A stretch of 64,000 nt of DNA from Trichoderma breve (GCF_028502605.1 NC_079236.1:3348001-3412000); one strand, 5' to 3'. Shown: positions 11,074-24,533, numbered from the stretch's first letter. Numbers and translations: made by a program. Notes: a model not told the origin generated them from the letters alone.

Positions 11074-12620
11074 GTAATGACTGGTCTCTCTTGTGGAATT
11101 CTTGGGGTACAGGGTGATCGATGGGAATGAGAATTTGGCGTTTTGGCGACTTGGTGTGCAGCAGGAGTTTTACGGCATATACAGAGTGTGGGACAAAAGA
11201 AAGCGATGCAGATCTGGGCGAAACTTCATGCACGAACGGGCAATAGAGCAACCGATTGAAACGGACATACGGGAATAAGAGAAAGCAGAGTCCTAGAAAG
11301 ATGCAGCCACAGAGCCAAGCCAATGCACAAAGACAAGAGAAGAGCTAGTCACGGCTTTTCTTGAGTGCGATTGGCCGAGTCGTTTAAGTCGGCTTTTGGT
11401 CTATTGGCGAATAGAGCAGAATCCGCGGATTCAAGGACGAATTGGACGGACGACGGAGGATGTGGGCGTTTTTCGTTTTTTCTGGCTTGCATGGCCCATC
11501 GTACGAGCGGCGCCTTAGCTTGGATCGGATCCAAGTCGAGGGAGGCCGGATGCCTGTCACTGTGGGGTAGAGCAGAGGCAAGGGATGGAGAAGTTGTCCA
11601 GACTTTGTTGGTAGAATTACGTTATGAAGAGAGACGGTGTTTCAATGATTACTCTGGAATACTTATTTGTTGTTTAGAAGCAATTGCAAGAGTAATTGTA
11701 GAGCATAACTGAATAAAGACTTCAAGTACAACTTCCAGCGTCCAAGCATGCGCAAGTCCAATTAAGAACAAGGGCCGCGCCAGTTAAGCTCTCGGGCGAA
11801 CGGAAAACAGTGGGTAAGTGGATTTTGCGGAGAAGGCAAAGGGGGACAAGTGGAGAGATTCAACCAAAGAGGGCAAGCCGGGAAATCTGGGGTAAAACAA
11901 AGAAAGAAGTAGAGGAGTAAAGAGGAGGAAGATTGCTGGGTTGGGGAAAATGACAAAGTATGACGAGAGGAGCGACTTGTGATTTGCGTGTGGAGGAGCG
12001 GGAATGGACATGTCCGCAAGTGCGAGATTGATTGACCGGGTTTGAAGTTTTAGACAAGCTAGATTTTGTGGGGGCTACGGGAGATGACCTGATAGTCTGG
12101 GGGGGGCTTGTTTTACGTACGGGGAAGAGGAGTCATTGTATTGGGGACTAATAGATCTGGGGTAAGGAAGATGCGTTGTTGATATCGGTCAGCCGGGAGA
12201 GAGAGCCCTGGTTCTGACTATTTTGGGGGCTGGCTGTTGTCTTGGGGGCTGGTTGGTTGGGTAATCGGAACCTAGGAAGTTTTGGGGGCTTACTTTGCAG
12301 CTGGGAAAGGATTCGAAGCTACGAGGATGTTGCTTGCTTCCGGTCTCGTAAGTTTTTGTGCATGAGTGCGTGGCGTATTCTCTCTTTTGATGCTGGTTCC
12401 GGGACAAAGGAGGCGAGGATCGGAGAGTATTTGTTTTTTGATAAGGGGGCTTACCGTACATATATCTTGGGGAAGTCTGGCGGAGTAGACAGTGGTTTAA
12501 AACCAAGGTCGTTGACTCTTCTTTTTTCTTTCAGGTTACAATTGAAAGGTTTCTTACTTCCTCTCTCTTCTCTTTCCAATAGACCTTATTATACCGAGAA
12601 AAACAGACACATTATCGACA
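11074..12620. other. Intergenic region; upstream region of the acetate transporter
   Basis: The 1.5-kb spacer holds the 3' end of the F-box gene and the promoter of the transporter gene. From 12060 the plus strand becomes G-rich and holds six GGGGGCT copies (listed separately). From 12393 to the ATG at 12621 there is no ATG, and a pyrimidine tract lies at 12510-12580, so the leader probably falls there. A possible leader intron acceptor (TTTCTTTCAG, ending near 12535) is visible but no donor can be picked with confidence. Confidence 0.5.
12070..12451 (+). promoter_or_regulatory. Cluster of six GGGGGCT motifs upstream of the acetate transporter
   Basis: Exact GGGGGCT copies start at 12070, 12102, 12225, 12244, 12284 and 12445, all on the plus strand; three of them extend to TTGGGGGCT (12223-12231, 12242-12250, 12282-12290). 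CTGGGG, which fits the CreA/Cre1 consensus SYGGRG, is also present at 12097-12102 and 12157-12162. Acetate transporters of this family are known to be glucose-repressed and acetate-induced, so these may be binding sites for a carbon-source regulator. The regulator itself is inferred. Confidence 0.5.
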
Positions 12621-13753
12621 ATGGCAGAGGAAAAGGGTCATGGCGTCGACTCCGACTCGGAGCGGGCCGAGGCGTTGAATAGGTTTCGTTCCGCGGCGAG
12701 CATCAGCATGACACCCGAATTATTCGAGAAACTGTACCTGGCGCCGCAAAGTAAGGTTAAGGGCCATCTCAGAGATACGTTTGGAAACCCAACACCAATG
12801 TAAGATGCTTGATACCCTTTTGTCTCTTGCTATTTCTGTTGTGGATGATGCAATTTGATGAAGCTGACTTATTGTGTCAATTGAATAGTGCTCTTGTGGG
12901 TTTCCTTATGGCTCTTACACCATTATCATGCGCCCTCATGGGCTGGCGAGGAGCAAGCGGTGGCGGCGCAGCAACAATGTACGTGATCACAACACCCTAT
13001 CCTCCCTTTATCCTAACCATTACAAGAAGACGTTCGCTGACTTGTGCCGTCTCCATCTTCTAGCCCGGTATACTTCTTCCAAGCCGGAATCCTCATGACG
13101 GTTGGCGGCCTCCTCGAATGGATTCTCGGCAACAGCTTCCCCGCTGTCGTCTTCACCTCGTTTGGCACGTTTTGGTTATCTTACGGAGGTGTTTTGAACC
13201 CGTCGTTTGCTGCGTTTTCTTCGTACGCAAAGGCAGGCGAAGATGGTGCCGAGGGACTTCAGACAACTGGCTTCAATGCCAGCTTGGGTAAGCCATCACA
13301 TCTATATACACATATACATCATGACTTGTTATGCTAATCATGGCTGTATAGGCTTTTGGTTCCTCTTCATGGGGCTGCTTAGTCTTGTCTTTCTTATCTG
13401 TTCACTGCGTACCAATGTCGCCTTCTTCATCATCTTCTTGACGCTCGTTATTGCTTTTGGGCTATTGACTGGAGCCTATTGGGCAATGGCAGAGGATTTC
13501 GTGGGCAACGCTCATTATGCCAACAAGTTGCTTGTGGTAAGTACAGCCATGTGATAAAGACAACTTTTCTATATACCAGAGCCGTGTAAACTAACCTTCT
13601 TCCTAGGGAGCTGGCGCCTCAGCTTTTGTAACGTGTCTAGCGGGATGGTACATTCTGCTAGCCATTTCACTTGCGATAGTCGACTTTCCGATTCAGATTC
13701 CGGTGGGTGACTTGAGCAATGTGGTCAAGGGCAAATCCATTAGGGAGCACTGA
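12621..13753 (+). CDS. Acetate transporter, GPR1/FUN34/YaaH (AceTr) family
   Basis: Five exons, 12621-12799, 12889-12978, 13064-13287, 13352-13536 and 13607-13753, give 274 residues; all junctions keep frame with introns of 64-89 bp. After a cytosolic N-terminus comes the family signature NPTPIALVGF at residues 56-65 (consensus NPAPLGL), then about six hydrophobic helices. Family members (yeast Ato1/Ady2, Aspergillus AcpA) move acetate with protons across the plasma membrane; a role in ammonium export has also been proposed. The C-terminus is short (VVKGKSIREH). The five-exon layout breaks the gene between helices. It is one of the better-supported genes here; substrate choice between acetate and other short acids is not settled by sequence. 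Confidence 0.92.
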
Positions 13754-16552
13754 GCTGCATTTAGTCGAATTCATACTTAAAAGTCTTTAACCTTGTTACT
13801 CTGTCGATCTTATGAATCAGATTATTGATGTTTGTTTGAATATGAAATTTTTTCCATCTTATCAAGCAATAGTATGTTTGACTGAAAGAATGTGCCAATA
13901 TTGTAAATAGATTCCTTCATCTTATTGTGAAAGTGATACAATGGAAGCATCGCCGGGACCAAGATATCGTTTAGTAATATTACTTGCAGTGTTCATCTCG
14001 CTCACATCATTGTGTACTGAATTTCTAGCAATGGATAAGATTAATATATGATTACAGCAAGCTGACATTGATAATACGGTTTGCTATATCTTCCACTTCA
14101 TCACCAGTATCAGTGACACCCAACATCAGTAAGTTCGACTGCCGCCAAACTCATAAGCTCTGAACCCCTAAGAAACATGTATGTGATTTTCGCATACTCA
14201 TCAGGCAGAGTATCATAGTAGATGATACGATTCCATGTTAGTCTACCATTTTGTTGGTATTGGTCTTCTCTTTGACCATGCATAAATTATACACGGCATG
14301 TATAATCTCCCCGACTAAATACTGCATGAGCAACTTCTCAGCCAATCAAGATGTGTTCTTTCATTTACTGTTTTTATTACTAGTGTTCTTAGTCTTATTC
14401 GCTTATGCCATTCAGCTTTCACCGTGTTCCCTGGGAAACGAATCCCTTGTCGTGGCTGCAATACGGTTCCACCCTCGGCTTTCTTCATTCAATCTCCTAA
14501 TCCTTTGAAGATGCTCAATGGACAAGTCACGACTAGGCTCTGGAGAATACTTTGAAATTCACAATAAAGAGCAGCTGACGTTCACACATGAAATTACTCT
14601 ATAATATTACATTCATATGCTAGCATACAACCTGCCTTGATCCATCCCTCTTCACCTCCATATCCTCTCACCGCTCCCTTGTTCATGATAGTGCCTACGC
14701 ACAGACATGAGAAGATCACTCGGAAGTGAATGCTATTCCGCCCCCCTCCCACATACCGCGGAATGATTGGGACAGCATTGGCTCTTTTCTTGTGCTGCAG
14801 CTAATCCAAACTACGCTCACCTTGTTGTTTCCTTTCCCCTTTAAGCAGGCTGAATCGAACTCCTCGCATCACATCTGACAGCCACCCCCTCAGTTCGGTC
14901 ACTATCAAGCGAACTAATCCGATCCTCTCACCCTAAAAGAAAACGAATCAAATCATCCATCGTCGTAATTAAACTAGACCCCAACGCTCGCCTTGTCTTG
15001 GCTGCCTATATCCCCAGACTAAGCCGAACCTATTCCTGCAGTCGCGTATGTAATAGAAAACCCAAGGACGCAATTCCACGTCCCGACACCGCTCTATTAG
15101 ACGAAAGCAAAAACTACCCCAAAAAAGAAAAGAGAATATTAGTTTTCTCCAAGCGCGTTAAACACAACAGTAAAACAGCGGATGCTGATTGGCCGCAGCA
15201 GCACCCGTCTTAACAGAGCCTGCATAATGCAATCAGTATTATTCCTGGCTTAGTGCCCATGTAATTTTTGTAACAGGGACAATGCTAGCAAACAATCTTG
15301 GCCTCCCCAATCATTGCTTCAGAGCTACCGGTATATTGACGCCATCAGCCGCACAAGCACTAGCAAAATCAGACGTGTCATTCTCGGACTGGATTCCGAA
15401 GACCGGCACAAGCAATCACAAGGCACAATGGCATGCCCTGCTAATTAGACGAGAGCTGAGAAGGAAATGAACATGACTAATGAAAGAGAGAAAAAAGAAA
15501 AGTGTATGACATATTTTCAGCGTTACAGGGTATAACTGAGCTATCGACCATGGTTTTCCTTCTTTTCTCCTTTTTATTGGAAATTATCATATGCCGCTCG
15601 GCGGAATAGACACGGAACAGATCAAACAAGCATATGCCTGCGTCAAAACTGTTCCAATGATAGCTCTTCTCATACATTTCACCACTCAGAAACCCGCACC
15701 ATTTTCGTTCCAACGCCACCCCAATTCTAACCCACAACCTATCAAAATTAAAGAAAAAACACCGAATCAAAAAATAAAGAAAAAAGAAAACGGCGATTAT
15801 TCCTCTTCCAAAACCCCCCCTCATCGGCCGCAAACCCATTCCATACCGCCACATCTCGGAGAAAACGCTGTTTCAGCCGCAGTACTCACTCCTATTAACT
15901 CCGCCCCCCCATCTCCCGAATCGCCCCCTCCCCAAAACGCGCCAATCTCATTTGTTCGATCCCAAGAGCATGCATGAGAAAAAGCCATCGTGCATGCTTT
16001 TTTTGCCGCCCAATGAGCTGAATGAGAAAAACTACTACGTCAGGTGTTCCAACCAATCATGCAGTCGCGCACATTCCGAAGCGTTGTTGTATTCTGTTCT
16101 CCGTACTCCGGAGTAAGTAGTAGTTGTCGGATAGATGCCCAGATACCGGCTTCTTTTACCCGGATGCTTCACTTTCATACGTCAATCAGTTTAGATATTG
16201 AGCTCTTTTTGAGTGGCGGTGTGTAATAATGCAGATATGAGCGTTAGAGGGCTTCGTACCCGCCATGTAGAGAACAGCGGCGTCATGGAGATGCATGTCT
16301 CGGCCTTTGCTAAGTACGCGCCTCAGCACTGTAACAAGAACACAACATCAAACCATGTATCAAGAGTTCAAGTTCTTACTAGTCAATATTGGTTGACTGT
16401 ATAGAATTATCGAGATTCGGTGTTATACAATGCTAGATACATAATATCTCCACACGTCGTTAGAACGCCCTCGCACTAGTGGCGCTCAATTCATCTACTG
16501 CTTGCCAACAACAAGCTTCATTACAAGTTATATCATGTCACTTCAAGTCTAC
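13754..16552. other. Gene-free convergent region
   Basis: A 2.8-kb stretch lies between the transporter (+) and an F-box gene (-) that run towards each other. The first part, about 13780-14080, is AT-rich and probably the transporter 3' UTR and beyond. A 10-bp palindrome ACTCCGGAGT occurs near 16105-16114. Open frames at 14251-14508 and 15591-15977 are low complexity and unsupported. I see no gene here. Confidence 0.5.
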
Positions 16553-18978
16553 TCAACTGACGCGATTCGGCTTTGCGTCGATAATCTTAAATGTGCCGCC
16601 CCAATAAAAGCATGGACGGTAAGGTGACTCTTTCCGTATTCGCTCAAAGTCCTCATATGTCGAGACATGGCGTCGCCGTAGCTCAGCGGCTACATCTTCA
16701 TATTCTGGTGTTTGGATAGTTGGCGGCACTTCCAATGTTTGCGGTAAGGCGGCATAGAGCCAGGTTTGTTGAAAGATGAAGCATCCTACCGGAGCGCCCG
16801 CCCTCGTGTGATGAATAGTAGTGGGCCCAAGTCCCTCGTATACTCCATACTCGAGTACCAAGCAGCGGTACTTCTGGATAACAGGACTTCGTGACCAGGT
16901 ATTGCCAGCCCAAACTGCTACTAGAGGCTTCTTCGTGGATTCTCTATATCGTATCCATTTTTCCTTACTGAGGTTTCTGGGCGGATAGCCAGAGGGGGCT
17001 CCCGGGCTATAATTTGCTGCTACGTCATGCCCAATTTCTTCAACTTGGAATACACGGTTATTCCTCAAGGGGGCCTTGGGGATAATATAGGTCCAAACTG
17101 GGATGTAGTACGAGCGCGGCTCCTCTGGCGGCGGCGACTGCTCCGCCGATTCATTAAAGAAGCTGAATGGTGTCTCACCACTAGTCATGAGCTCCTCAGC
17201 ATTCAATTCGAGAGGTGAGCTCATTTCCATTGGCTTCTTTTCCATTGACTCCATTTCCAGTGTCAGGTACCTAAGGCCGCTCACAAACCGCACAGACCGC
17301 CCTGGTCTTGATGCTTCCGCCTTGTTCATGATGGATAATGCCTGCTCTTGCAAGCCCAAGAGCCGAAGGAAGAAGGTCAACTTGTGTACGAGAGGGCCGA
17401 AGGATTGGCGGGGAACACAAGTCAACGTCAAGGATTGTAGCCGGGGATTCATGTCCGGGAGAAAGGCTAGCGAGTATGCCCAGTCAAGGCCGGGGAAGAT
17501 GTGCTTCTCAGCAAAATATTTTCGGTCAATATCACCAAGACCAGGAATGCTGACCGTAGGTATATTTGTGACAAACGAGTGGTGTATCCTGAGGGATCGA
17601 AGATTGGAGCACCAAACAGGGCGAAATACATGTGACAGACCCGAGAATCCGTACATTCTGATTGACTCATGGATGCCAAGCTTACCAGTATAAGTGGGAT
17701 GTAAATCTCTAAGACCCGATTCTTCATCGACACGAAAATGGCCGCTAGGTGGAAATAAGCACATTGAATCGCAATCAAAGTGTTCTATCTGTCCGTTAGA
17801 GCGGCGCAGCAGCGATTCAATTCCTGCCGCCGAAAATTGGTTGCCCGACAAGTGCAGATGTGTGAGGCCGATGGAGCCAGGCAAGTGATCCGTGGCAGCA
17901 GTGCCATCATTCCGAGACAGGAGACGTAAAACACTATCGAGCGTGTCTTGGCGTACTGGCACAGAGCCGTCGGAGCGGACAGCAGGCAAGTCTTGACTAT
18001 TAGCCAAGGCTGTAAATGCGGGAGCATCGACCAGATATCTGGCCCCAGGAAGAAAAACGTCGCTGCTGCCATGTACTTCCAGAATAGAGGTATGGCGATC
18101 GAATTCCGTCCAACGTTCGATCAACCCCTCGGTTAATGCATGCTGCGATGTCCGCAGTCGGCGGGTGAAGTTGAGTTGGCTGAGGAATTGTGCTGCAGAA
18201 CGGTCGGATAGTTGGTTGTCACTCACATCTAGACTCCACAAGCGACCGTCGAAAACGTTGAGATAAAGTGGCTTATCGCTACGGAGTCCACAACGGCGAA
18301 GCTTGAGAATGCGTAATTTGGGTAGCTGTAGCTCAATTAGGCGGTCATGCCTGGGCCATGAAGAGCCAGACACCTCCAAGTACTGCAACTCTGGCAGGGT
18401 TTCAGGTGATTCGAGAAGTTTGAGAACTCCATGGCTAACATTATCAAGACTTAGCACCCGTAATGCACGACCCAACGGCACGGGCTGCTGAGGGCTGCGG
18501 CCAAGGAAGCGGATATCAAGGTTTTCTTGGTCGTCTAAGACAAGGGCCGTGACGTTTGGAAGCAGCTGGAGAGCTAGCGTAAAGGAGTTTCCAGTAAGTT
18601 CTGAGTACATGGCGAACTCGCGCGGTCCAGCGGCGCCTCTTACATCCAGCACCTGAATTAGGAGCCGTGTCTTGGGCGTCAGCTGGAGTAGCGTCCGGGA
18701 CATGAAATTGGCCCACCATTGTCTGGTATCTGCCGAAATACGGATGAGTGCCGCCCAGGTGCTGATGCCGTCAGGAAAGACTCACCACCGTCCGTGCTCC
18801 ATCCCAAACGCTTAGACGCCGCACAAGGGTCTCTCCAGAGCTGAGGCGCGAAGACGGACCAGAAACGGCGGCTGACTCGACAAAGGGATGGATAATCCGT
18901 GAATGCTATGTATGGGGCGGCTAGCTGCAGCCAGTCGGGTCGAGCGGTGGCTTGCTGATATGTTGGCAAAACATCCAT
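16553..18978 (-). CDS. F-box/leucine-rich-repeat-like protein
   Basis: Two exons on the minus strand, 18978-18786 and 18729-16553, joined over a 56-bp intron (GTGAGT...CGGCAG), give 789 residues. The chosen start MDVLPTYQQA puts an F-box-like segment at residues about 20-55 (IAFTDYPSLCRVSRRFWSVFAPQLWRDP), followed after the splice by TRQWWANFM, a pattern seen in fungal F-box/LRR proteins. The middle (about 110-480) holds irregular leucine-rich units such as LRVLSLDN, LQYLEVSG, LRILKLRRCGL, LWSLDVSDNQL and LTHLHLSGNQF. The C-terminal 250 residues lack repeats and are Pro/Trp/Tyr-rich. It probably recruits a substrate to an SCF ubiquitin ligase; the substrate is unknown. An open frame continues upstream of the chosen ATG (to 19302) but reads like promoter sequence. 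Confidence 0.82.
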
Positions 18979-21895
18979 GCTGCATATTTCGGAGAGCAAC
19001 CGGAGAGTCGAGAGGTTGTAGTAGAGACGGGAGTGAGTTGTAAGTATCTTGTTAACGATGGATACATACAAGAGATAGCGGTAGAGAGGCGGTTTCTGGT
19101 ACGCAAATACGCTGGAAAGCTGATGCCTGGTAGTTTGGATTGGTATGGAATTGAATGAAACTAGCAATTGGAAGCGAGAATATTGGCGCAAGGAAGAGGA
19201 TCGAGGCGGATGCTGGAGGTTTGATTGAGCCGAGCACGCGCTGAGCCGGTGTGGCTGTGTGGTGACTTGGCAGACAGGTATCCGCACCGCAAGAAGACGC
19301 ACGGAAGATACTTGCAGTGCTTGGCATCAAGTTACCAGACTATTGTACCTCAATAAACAGCAAAGAAGGAGCGGCCAAGAAGAGGCAGATACCTTGCAGT
19401 ACATGGCGGAGTGAGGCACAAGGAGCAAGGAGCAAGTACCATCTTGGCATCGGAGCATGGACGCATCATCACTCACCAAGGCATGTGGGGTTGGAGAGCG
19501 CTACGGCTAGGGCACACTTGCCATCAAATCAATGCATCTCATCTCATGGGCTCCCAGCTGCAGCAGGAGCGGTGGAGCTCTGGCGTCGTGCCAAGTAGCT
19601 CGACGGAGCCGAAAGGTATCGCCCCTCATGTTGGTGACGGAGCAGGTACTCCGCACTGCTAGCAGGGTACCACTGCTACGACTAAGCCTCTTTATGTACT
19701 GCACAGTCGTAATACAGGCACGGGATTGGTTGACAGCTCAGCTCAGCAGATGCAACGACAGATGCGACTCCAGTGAGAAAAGAACACCATTGAAACGATT
19801 AAATTGGCTTCCATCTAATGCAATATAGCTGATACAGGCACCTACTATATTGATGCAGTCAGCAGCTGACCAAGTGCAATGCGTTGGCTTGGGCCTTGTA
19901 CGAGTTGGTACTTTGTCTATGCGTAAAGTAGACCACGTTGTGGCTGTAATGGTCCGATATATGCCATCCATTGGATGCTTTACTTTACCATGCTGTGCTG
20001 TGCCTCTGACAAGCATAACGTACATGTAAGGTATCAGCAACGTCACTGTACCTTCCATGCTTCTGTGCCTGAGGTAGCAGTAGCACCTGACTCTCCCAGC
20101 AAGTATCGGGTACCGCCTCCAAGTCAATCGCACGTCGGCCTGCATCTAAACACCTTCTTCCAATATACATGGCTGCATCATACAATTAACCGCCTTGCTG
20201 CATGTACTTCGTCCGTCTCATGCAAGTGTCCTCGCCCGCAGCTCGGTCAGCGCACCTCAATGCACCTTGTCCCCTGTACCGCAGCTGTGGCTTGCTCCAT
20301 AGCGGCTAGATCGCTACCCACCGTGCGCCACAGCGGTCCCTTGTCCCTGCCCCTGTCCCTGGCGCCTCCATTAGACCAAGCCCAGAAAACCTCCATCCGT
20401 CTTCTCTCTCCAGATACTTGCATGCCGCACTTTGAACCTCAACCACGCCACACGAGCCGCACAAGCTGCATTCATCTCATACCGAGATCGGACATGTATG
20501 GACAGCTAACGTGCACATGATGCAAGTGGTCGGGCTAACCAGCTGATACGGTGACTTTGATAGGCCGCTTTGCAGCTGAAGCGGGATCAAGGTGTCGTGG
20601 CAGCCCCGAGCTATGCACTGCAATATACGAGTATTCATCATGGTCCGCCAACGGGCAACTGAAACAGCAGTCAGCCTCACTTCACTCTCTCACCGCCAGA
20701 GCCTTGGGGCCAGTTGTCACGGCCTTGGTTTGGGCCTATCACTACGTGCCTTGGACCCCCTCTGTGCTGTGACAGCTGTCCGACTGTATCCGGTGACCAC
20801 ATAAGATGAGTACACTAGAGGACAGCAAATGACAGCACAGATGGACAACTACAACTCAACTGCAGTTGTATACTCTTACCGTACTTACGACTGGGTAACT
20901 CGTTGCTACGGCCCCAGCTCACGGTTTGGGTACGGACGCCTCCGATGTGCGTCACGCGGGCCGCCGGCAAGCAAGCCCGTGCCCACGGGCTCAGTCACCA
21001 ACTTTTTCCATGTCCACGCACACAAGTTGGGCCAAGCCTTGAACCAAAGTCCATCCGCTTGGCGGCACGGAACGTGTCCCGGCTTTCCCATCGGAGAGCT
21101 AACGTCGCTAAGACGGCCAGGTCATACCTCTCGGACGCTTCAAGCCGCTTCCGAACTGACCGGTCAAGCGAACCTTGGCTGGGCAACACCATCAGGACTG
21201 ACGGCTGGGTGACGGGTGACGATGGCAAGATGTGATAGATTGCCGCAGCCAAGCCAAGTGGTCATCGGCCGCGGCTGACCAGGAAAAAAAGGAGATTAAG
21301 GAACCGAGTCCATGTCAAGCCCCCCCTCCCCTGACAAGCTGCGGACCAACATGTCAAATGCCCTGTACAGGCAAGTATCCTATGCAACAAACCCAGCAAA
21401 ACGCGCAGTCCGTCCCGACAGTCTGGCTGAGGAGCATCCCGCTGCCTTGCTCTCCCGCTCATGGCACCGATGAACGAGATGAGCGCACGGCAATGACATT
21501 TGGGACGAGATTTGTGCTAGTCAGACACTCACCCCTCCCGCCACATCCCGTTGGGTGAAACAATTTAATACAGACGTGTACTCGTATGCACGTATATCGA
21601 CGGATGCACAGCATTCTAGACATGAAGAAACCATGTCTGTGTCTGTGTTTGAGACTGTGTGAGATGTGCATAATAGCGTGCGCTTAAGCAGCGAGATATC
21701 GAAATCCCCAGCCCTCGTTTTTTGGGGGAGGGGATCTGCTTCATGTCTTCATGTTTTGCTCATAAGACAAGTCGACCGTTGCACTTTTTTTTCTATTAAT
21801 CGACGCTGGCAAACTGAGACCAGAAAAAGGGCTGCTTTCTGCAAGATCAATGCACTGGTGATCCTCTTTTTCACGCGCCGTTTTATTTTTCTGCC

Positions 21896-21896
<1 letters not shown>

Positions 21897-21927
<31 letters not shown>
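21897..21927. repeat. Homopolymer run of 31 C
   Basis: An unbroken run of 31 cytosines flanked by CTGCCT and GGTCG. Length may be affected by sequencing or assembly error and is likely polymorphic. Confidence 0.85.
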
Positions 21928-21930
<3 letters not shown>

Positions 21931-24152
21931 CGTCTAATGCCCGTGCTAACGCAAGTCTAGAGTATCTACGTGGGTGTATCTCAGCCAATATCCTCATTTC
22001 CCTCCCTGTATTGGCCTAAGTTTTGAGTTTCGGCGCTGGCAAAGCAGATACAAGCGTCATCGTAGCCTTACCGGCTGCAAGACTAAGAGTTGGGAGACCC
22101 GTTACTATCTCTTTTTCTTTGCTTTCGGTTAATGGTGAAAGCGATTACGATGCGTGGAGTCATGGAGGGGCGAATCTTGGCACAAAGCCGGTCGAGATGC
22201 ATCACCAACATGTTATCCTTACCCCGTCCCAAGCTCTCGTTTCATATCAGATGGTGATAAAATTAGACACAACCAAAACCTGACTTTCACATACCCAACT
22301 TGAACACTCAACGGTCTTTCACCCAAAAAAAGAGAAAATTTAGAGAGACTTTTAAAACAGAAAACGTGTGTTGGGCCTGGTTTCTCCATCTCTCCCCTCC
22401 TCTCATCTAAATTATCTCCAAAAAGAGTTCTAGCACAAAAACCACCAGCCGCCCTGCTCCCACCTCCCCTCCCCCATCTCATGCTTGCTCACTCAACACT
22501 CCCAAGGAACCCAAGACACTCTCGCCCAAAATGCATGTGTACCTTGATTAGCACAGCTGTTTAGGTTGCCAACACATTGCCACTGCTCTCATTCGCTTGC
22601 CACTTCACACGCCCCCTCCTCCCCTTTCATCCCTCCCTGGGCCGACACACACCCCCAGTTTTTTTGTGTATGTGTAACCCTTGGAAATGGCATTGCCTAG
22701 TTGGGTAGATCTTAGACCAGGGCCAGAGAAAGAAGAAGGCATAAACTACACCCTGGCTGTTCCCGAGAAAGAGCCCAGCAAGGGATCAAGGATCTGCGCT
22801 TAGCTCGAAGCCTCTTTTTTTTTCGTTTGCCGTCTGCCGTGAACTTTGCTTGTTCGGACGGCCAGTCTATGAGCAATACATTTGTAAAAGCGAGAGTGAT
22901 GGACCCCGATCCCCAGCCGCGAAGTCCAGATCCCTCATCGTCCATTCCAAGAGGACCCCCGTTAGCATATCCCAAGACAAAAATGAATGATTGCCCCAAT
23001 TTCTGCAGAGTTCCTGTGAGTCCCAGACACATCGGACCCTCAGACCGACCGGCACACACCCCACAAACGCCGAGAGCCGTGGATGGATTCGTGTTCACCC
23101 GCGGTCCATCCTCCTATCAGCCCGCGTCGAGTGTCTCTTCTCCTCTTGTTTTTTGTGTCTCTTTCCCGCCCCCCCTTTCGAGAGAGAGCTTGTTCTCGCT
23201 CTTTCGGTGATTCAGGCGGCTATTCCTTTTTCCTTTGGAGGCTGGGGAATTTTTTTTGCCGCCACACGCCCCCTCCTCCTCCTCTACATGGACCAGACCC
23301 TGCTCGCCGTTTCGGAAGACAGAGTTACCGATATGCTGGTGGTGGATCATTGGGTTCGATGTGCTCTAGGCAACCTCATATCAGAAGATTCTAGCCAATG
23401 GCAGCTTGCTATCCATAGACTTGCATGATGCAGCAGTTAATATACGTGATTGCCAACACTTCACGAGAATGCCTGAAGCGGTGAACGAGAGTGACAGAGA
23501 GGCAGAGAACACTGGCAGAGCGACAATTGTAAAGCCAAAAAAAATCTTCATCACAATTAAACTATATTATACATTGTCAAGTGTGTATGCTACTATACAC
23601 ACATGAGTTTGGGGTGTCTTTAGGACATCTTGACAGTCCATGTAGGGCCATACCGTCTCGTATATCTTTTGGTATCAGTAAAACGTCAACACATTTCTCC
23701 CAACCACAATAAAGCTGAAAGACCCGGCCGCCAAGCCATGCGGCCCAGCTGAACAGGTGGGAAGAAAAAAAAAGTAATGATGATGAAATAGTTGGGGGCC
23801 AGCGCGGCAACTGCCGCAGGGATACCTCGGGCAGTCGTCAACAAGGCAAAAGGGAGAGAAAGAAAAGATGAAAAGACAAAAACCGACATGAAAAAGGAAA
23901 TAAAAAAACCAAGCATAAACCATGTATGTATGTAGTATCCATCCACTCCCACCTTGGATATCAAGAGATGTAAAGATCCACAGAAAGAGGCGCCGGTGTC
24001 CTTCCCCCCTTCCCCCCATATCCTCCACTCCCACCTTTGGTCCGAATAAGAATAAGGAAATTAACGGAATGTTTATTCCAGTAGATGCTTTGTGTTTAAC
24101 GATATTGCTTTTGGGTTTTGTTTTGTTTTTGTTTTTGTGATGCTGACCACCA

Positions 24153-24173
24153 GTGTGTGTGTGTGTGTGTGTG
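24153..24173. repeat. (GT)10 dinucleotide microsatellite
   Basis: A perfect GT repeat of about ten units, preceded at 24113-24137 by a G/T-only stretch of the form TTTTG repeated. It lies about 360 bp beyond the brlA stop codon. Confidence 0.85.
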
Positions 24174-24533
24174 GCGGTATTCGGTGTAAATGGATAGACA
24201 AAGAAGAGGCCTTCTACTTGGGCAGCAGCCGTCAAGCAGGATGTTGTGATTAGAACGAACCAATGGTAATCTCGGTTCCGCGGGCAAGGATTATTCGTCC
24301 CCTGCATGTATGCAAAAGAAGACAAGAAAAAGGAATTTTTGTTGCTGCTACCCGATGCCGTGCTGCAAGCCAGTCACCTTCCAAGTCATTCCCGACGCCG
24401 CCTCGGCGTCTATCGGGTGTGGCTTGGCCCCACTGACAAGTGGACGAATGGACGAAGCGAGGCATGGAATGGACTCAGGATATTATCGCCCAAGTCTGAC
24501 CGGCTCTGGAGCAGGCAATGATAGACAATGCTC

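Larger units (their letters stand above)
18979..24533. other. 5.5-kb gene-free region between F-box/LRR gene and brlA
   Basis: No convincing gene is found on either strand. The left part should hold the promoter of the F-box/LRR gene. Notable items are a 31-nt C run at 21897-21927 and a GT microsatellite at 24153-24173. Pyrimidine-rich plus-strand stretches at 22560-22700 and 23100-23300 look promoter-like or UTR-like. The stretch next to brlA may be its 3' untranslated region. Frames of up to 216 codons (23675-24325, minus) are low-complexity and hydrophobic. Confidence 0.5.

Noticed and set aside
13780..14080. AT-rich stretch as a RIP-mutated repeat
   Set aside because: It is short, follows a gene end directly, and shows no repeat or transposon remnants.
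15951..15962. GTTCGATCCC, similar to a tRNA B box
   Set aside because: No matching A box, anticodon stem or acceptor pairing is found around it.
23675..24325. Minus-strand frame of 216 codons with hydrophobic stretches, next to brlA
   Set aside because: It spans the GT microsatellite and low-complexity DNA, lacks domain features, and probably lies in the brlA 3' region.
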